Shown in pieces: positions 6,573 to 7,842 of a DNA stretch of 7,842 nucleotides (its first letter is position 1; every line of letters begins with the position of its first letter). Location of the stretch: NCBI GenBank assembly GCA_946619065.1, contig CAMOLY010000051.1, forward strand, positions 1 through 7,842, in the 5' to 3' direction. The stretch comes from an uncultured Clostridia bacterium. GTDB lineage: Bacteria > Bacillota > Clostridia > Oscillospirales > Oscillospiraceae. A program made the position numbers and the translations under genes. The notes beneath the pieces are model-generated. The model was not told where the DNA came from. It saw nothing but the letters and a program-made list of their open reading frames with translations, and searched no databases.

Positions 6573-6606
6573 TCCGTCCCGGCCTCAGGCCGGGACGGAT
6601 TTTTTT
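6573..6606 (+). terminator. Intrinsic terminator of the kinase operon, possibly bidirectional
   Basis: A perfect 12-bp GC-rich stem (6573-6584 with 6588-6599) around a TCA loop is followed by seven T bases (6600-6606). It begins 13 bases after the aminotransferase stop. On the minus strand the same stem is followed by AAATTTTT, so it may also stop the rnc transcript that converges from the right. Confidence 0.92.
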
Positions 6607-6659
6607 CGGTCGGATTGAGAATTGAAATTTAAAAGAAGCATTTCCGATTATCAATGAAA
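6607..6659. other. Short AT-rich spacer between convergent genes
   Basis: These 53 bases separate the terminator from the rnc stop codon. I see no gene, and no convincing promoter or structure beyond the shared terminator. Confidence 0.6.
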
Positions 6660-7343
6660 TTAGATTTCGTCCGGATACAGCCGCTCGGCGGCTTCCCGGG
6701 CGGCGGCCTGTTCAGCGCGCTTCTTGCTGGTTCCGGTCCCCTGGCCGACGGTGACGCCGCTGCGAAGGACACGGACCGTGAAGTGCTTGTCATGGTCCGG
6801 ACCGGATTCCGAGACCAGCTCATAGGTCAGGCTTTGGTTCTTCTCCCGCTGGACCAGCTCCTGCAGCCTGGTCTTCCAGTCGGCGTTCAGGCGGATCCGC
6901 CGTCTGGTGTCCACCAGCACATGGGTATAGATGAACTTCTGTGCCGGCGCAAGGCCGCCGTCGAGGAAGATGGCGGCGATCACGGACTCAACCACGTCCG
7001 CGATGATGGAGTTTTTCGTCCGGCCGCCGCAGGCCTCTTCGCCTTTTCCGAGGCGGAGATATCGGCCCAGATTCAGCGCCTCGGCGGTCTCTGCGAGGCT
7101 GGTCTCGCAGACCAGCTCGGCGCGGAGCTTGCTCAGGTCTCCCTCGTGCAGCCGGGGAAAGGTGGAGAGCAGATAGTCCGCCACAGTGAAGCCCAGGATC
7201 GAGTCGCCGAGAAACTCCAGGCGCTCATAGCTCCTCAGCCCGTCACGGAAGACCTCGTTGGCGTAGGAGGTGTGGGTCAGGGCCTGCTCCAGCAGGGCAG
7301 GATTATGAAAGGTATAGCCAATGGCCTCCTGCAGTTCACGCAT
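6660..7343 (-). CDS. rnc: Ribonuclease III
   Basis: Double-strand-specific endoribonuclease that processes rRNA precursors and degrades or matures structured mRNAs in the cytoplasm. The 227-residue protein has the family signature ERLEFLGDS (40-48), with metal and catalytic residues Glu40, Glu43 and Asp47, plus Asp116 and Glu119 in DVVES, the equivalents of E. coli Glu38, Glu41, Asp45, Asp114 and Glu117. A double-stranded RNA-binding domain spans about 155-223 and ends with the SKKRAEQAAA helix (206-215). Length is normal. The ATG at 7343 is supported by a GGGAG ribosome binding site (7354-7358) ten bases upstream. The start overlaps the end of plsX by 8 bases, so the two are likely translationally coupled. 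In many Firmicutes acpP sits between plsX and rnc, and smc and ftsY follow rnc; here neither arrangement is seen. Confidence 0.97.
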   Translation of the reverse strand: MRELQEAIGYTFHNPALLEQALTHTSYANEVFRDGLRSYERLEFLGDSILGFTVADYLLSTFPRLHEGDLSKLRAELVCETSLAETAEALNLGRYLRLGKGEEACGGRTKNSIIADVVESVIAAIFLDGGLAPAQKFIYTHVLVDTRRRIRLNADWKTRLQELVQREKNQSLTYELVSESGPDHDKHFTVRVLRSGVTVGQGTGTSKKRAEQAAAREAAERLYPDEI

Positions 7344-7842
7344 GGTCGATCGTCTCCCTTGGCAGCGTCATTTCTCCGATGTGTTCCTGAATCGCGGCGC
7401 AGATGCCGGAATTGACCGCAATCGTGGCCTGTCTGACGGCACTGACAACCGCCTCGGCGTCCGCCGAGCCGTGGGCCTTGATGACCGGTCTGGTGATGCC
7501 CAACAGCACTGTCCCGCCCACCTGTTTGTAGTCCAGCGTCCGGCTCATTTCCCGGACGCCGCCCTTGCAGAGCAGGTAGCCGAGCTTCGTGCGCCAGTTG
7601 GAGCGGAACATCTGCTTCATCAGGGAACCCATGTACATTGCGGTTCCCTCGACGCCCTTGAGGAAGACGTTTCCGCTGAAGCCGTCGCAGACCAGGACGT
7701 CACAGGCGCCGAGCATTGCGTCTCTGCCCTCCACGTTGCCGATGAAGTGGATCGTACCCTTCTCTCCGACAGCCTGAAGGAGGGCGTAGGCCTCCTTGTG
7801 CAGGGAATCGCCCTTGGAATCCTCCGCGCCGTTGTTCAGCAG
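7336..7842 (-). CDS. plsX: Phosphate acyltransferase PlsX (C-terminal 168 residues; runs off the right edge)
   Basis: Peripheral membrane enzyme that converts acyl-ACP and phosphate to acyl-phosphate, the acyl donor for PlsY in phospholipid synthesis. The frame is open from the right edge to the TGA at 7338-7336, giving 168 of the usual 330 or so residues. Recognisable family motifs, numbered within the fragment, are LLNNGAEDSKG (1-11), IHFIGNVEGRD (31-41), DVLVCDGFSGNVFLK (48-62) and GGTVLLGITRPVIKAHG (109-125). An apparent start at 7734 is an internal GTG (the Val of GNVEGRD), not the true start, which lies outside the window. It overlaps rnc by 8 bases (ATGCGTGA), consistent with a plsX-rnc transcript. 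Confidence 0.95.
   Translation of the reverse strand: MLNNGAEDSKGDSLHKEAYALLQAVGEKGTIHFIGNVEGRDAMLGACDVLVCDGFSGNVFLKGVEGTAMYMGSLMKQMFRSNWRTKLGYLLCKGGVREMSRTLDYKQVGGTVLLGITRPVIKAHGSADAEAVVSAVRQATIAVNSGICAAIQEHIGEMTLPRETIDHA

Noticed and set aside
6620..6656. Possible minus-strand promoter TTGATA-N17-TAAATT downstream of rnc
   Set aside because: The -10 match is weak and it would fire straight into the terminator hairpin with no gene to express.
6654..7415. A 253-codon plus-strand open frame over rnc
   Set aside because: It is the antisense shadow of RNase III, whose catalytic residues and RNA-binding domain are all on the minus strand.

Overview
The window looks like chromosome of a fairly GC-rich Firmicute, probably a gut-type member of the Clostridia (Oscillospiraceae-like). 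The grounds are strong AGGAGG-type ribosome binding sites, sigma-A-type promoters, a Firmicutes-style type I GAPDH, and a plsX-rnc gene pair. The placement is by eye from protein flavour, without a database search.

Layout: (1) The left edge holds the 5' part of gap (GAPDH) on the minus strand, with a good TGGACA-N17-TATAAT promoter and a UUCG-loop hairpin in its leader. (2) A roughly 250-base AT-rich divergent intergenic region also carries a plus-strand extended -10 promoter (TTGAAA-N17-TATTCT). (3) Five plus-strand genes follow in tight order: a CpsB/YwqE-type PHP phosphotyrosine phosphatase, a membrane-anchored protein with three Ig-like domains, two consecutive Wzz/BY-kinase fusion proteins with Tyr-Gly-rich tails, and a class I PLP-dependent aminotransferase. 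(4) A 12-bp-stem hairpin with a T-tract ends this block. (5) Converging from the right on the minus strand is rnc (RNase III), whose start overlaps the end of plsX by 8 bases; plsX runs off the right edge.

The interesting part is the five-gene block. It contains a full tyrosine-phosphorylation cycle: two predicted membrane kinases with tyrosine clusters and a cognate-type phosphatase. It also has an exported Ig-like protein that could be an extracytoplasmic partner. No glycosyltransferase, flippase or polymerase gene lies between its promoter and its terminator, and both flanks are housekeeping genes. In most bacteria such kinases sit at the head of a capsule or exopolysaccharide cluster, so here the regulatory module appears detached from the biosynthetic genes. 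The kinases are clearly divergent paralogs, and each has lost a different arginine of the oligomerisation motif EX2RX2R, which raises the possibility of a hetero-oligomer. The distal aminotransferase is probably co-transcribed, but its link to the module is unknown.
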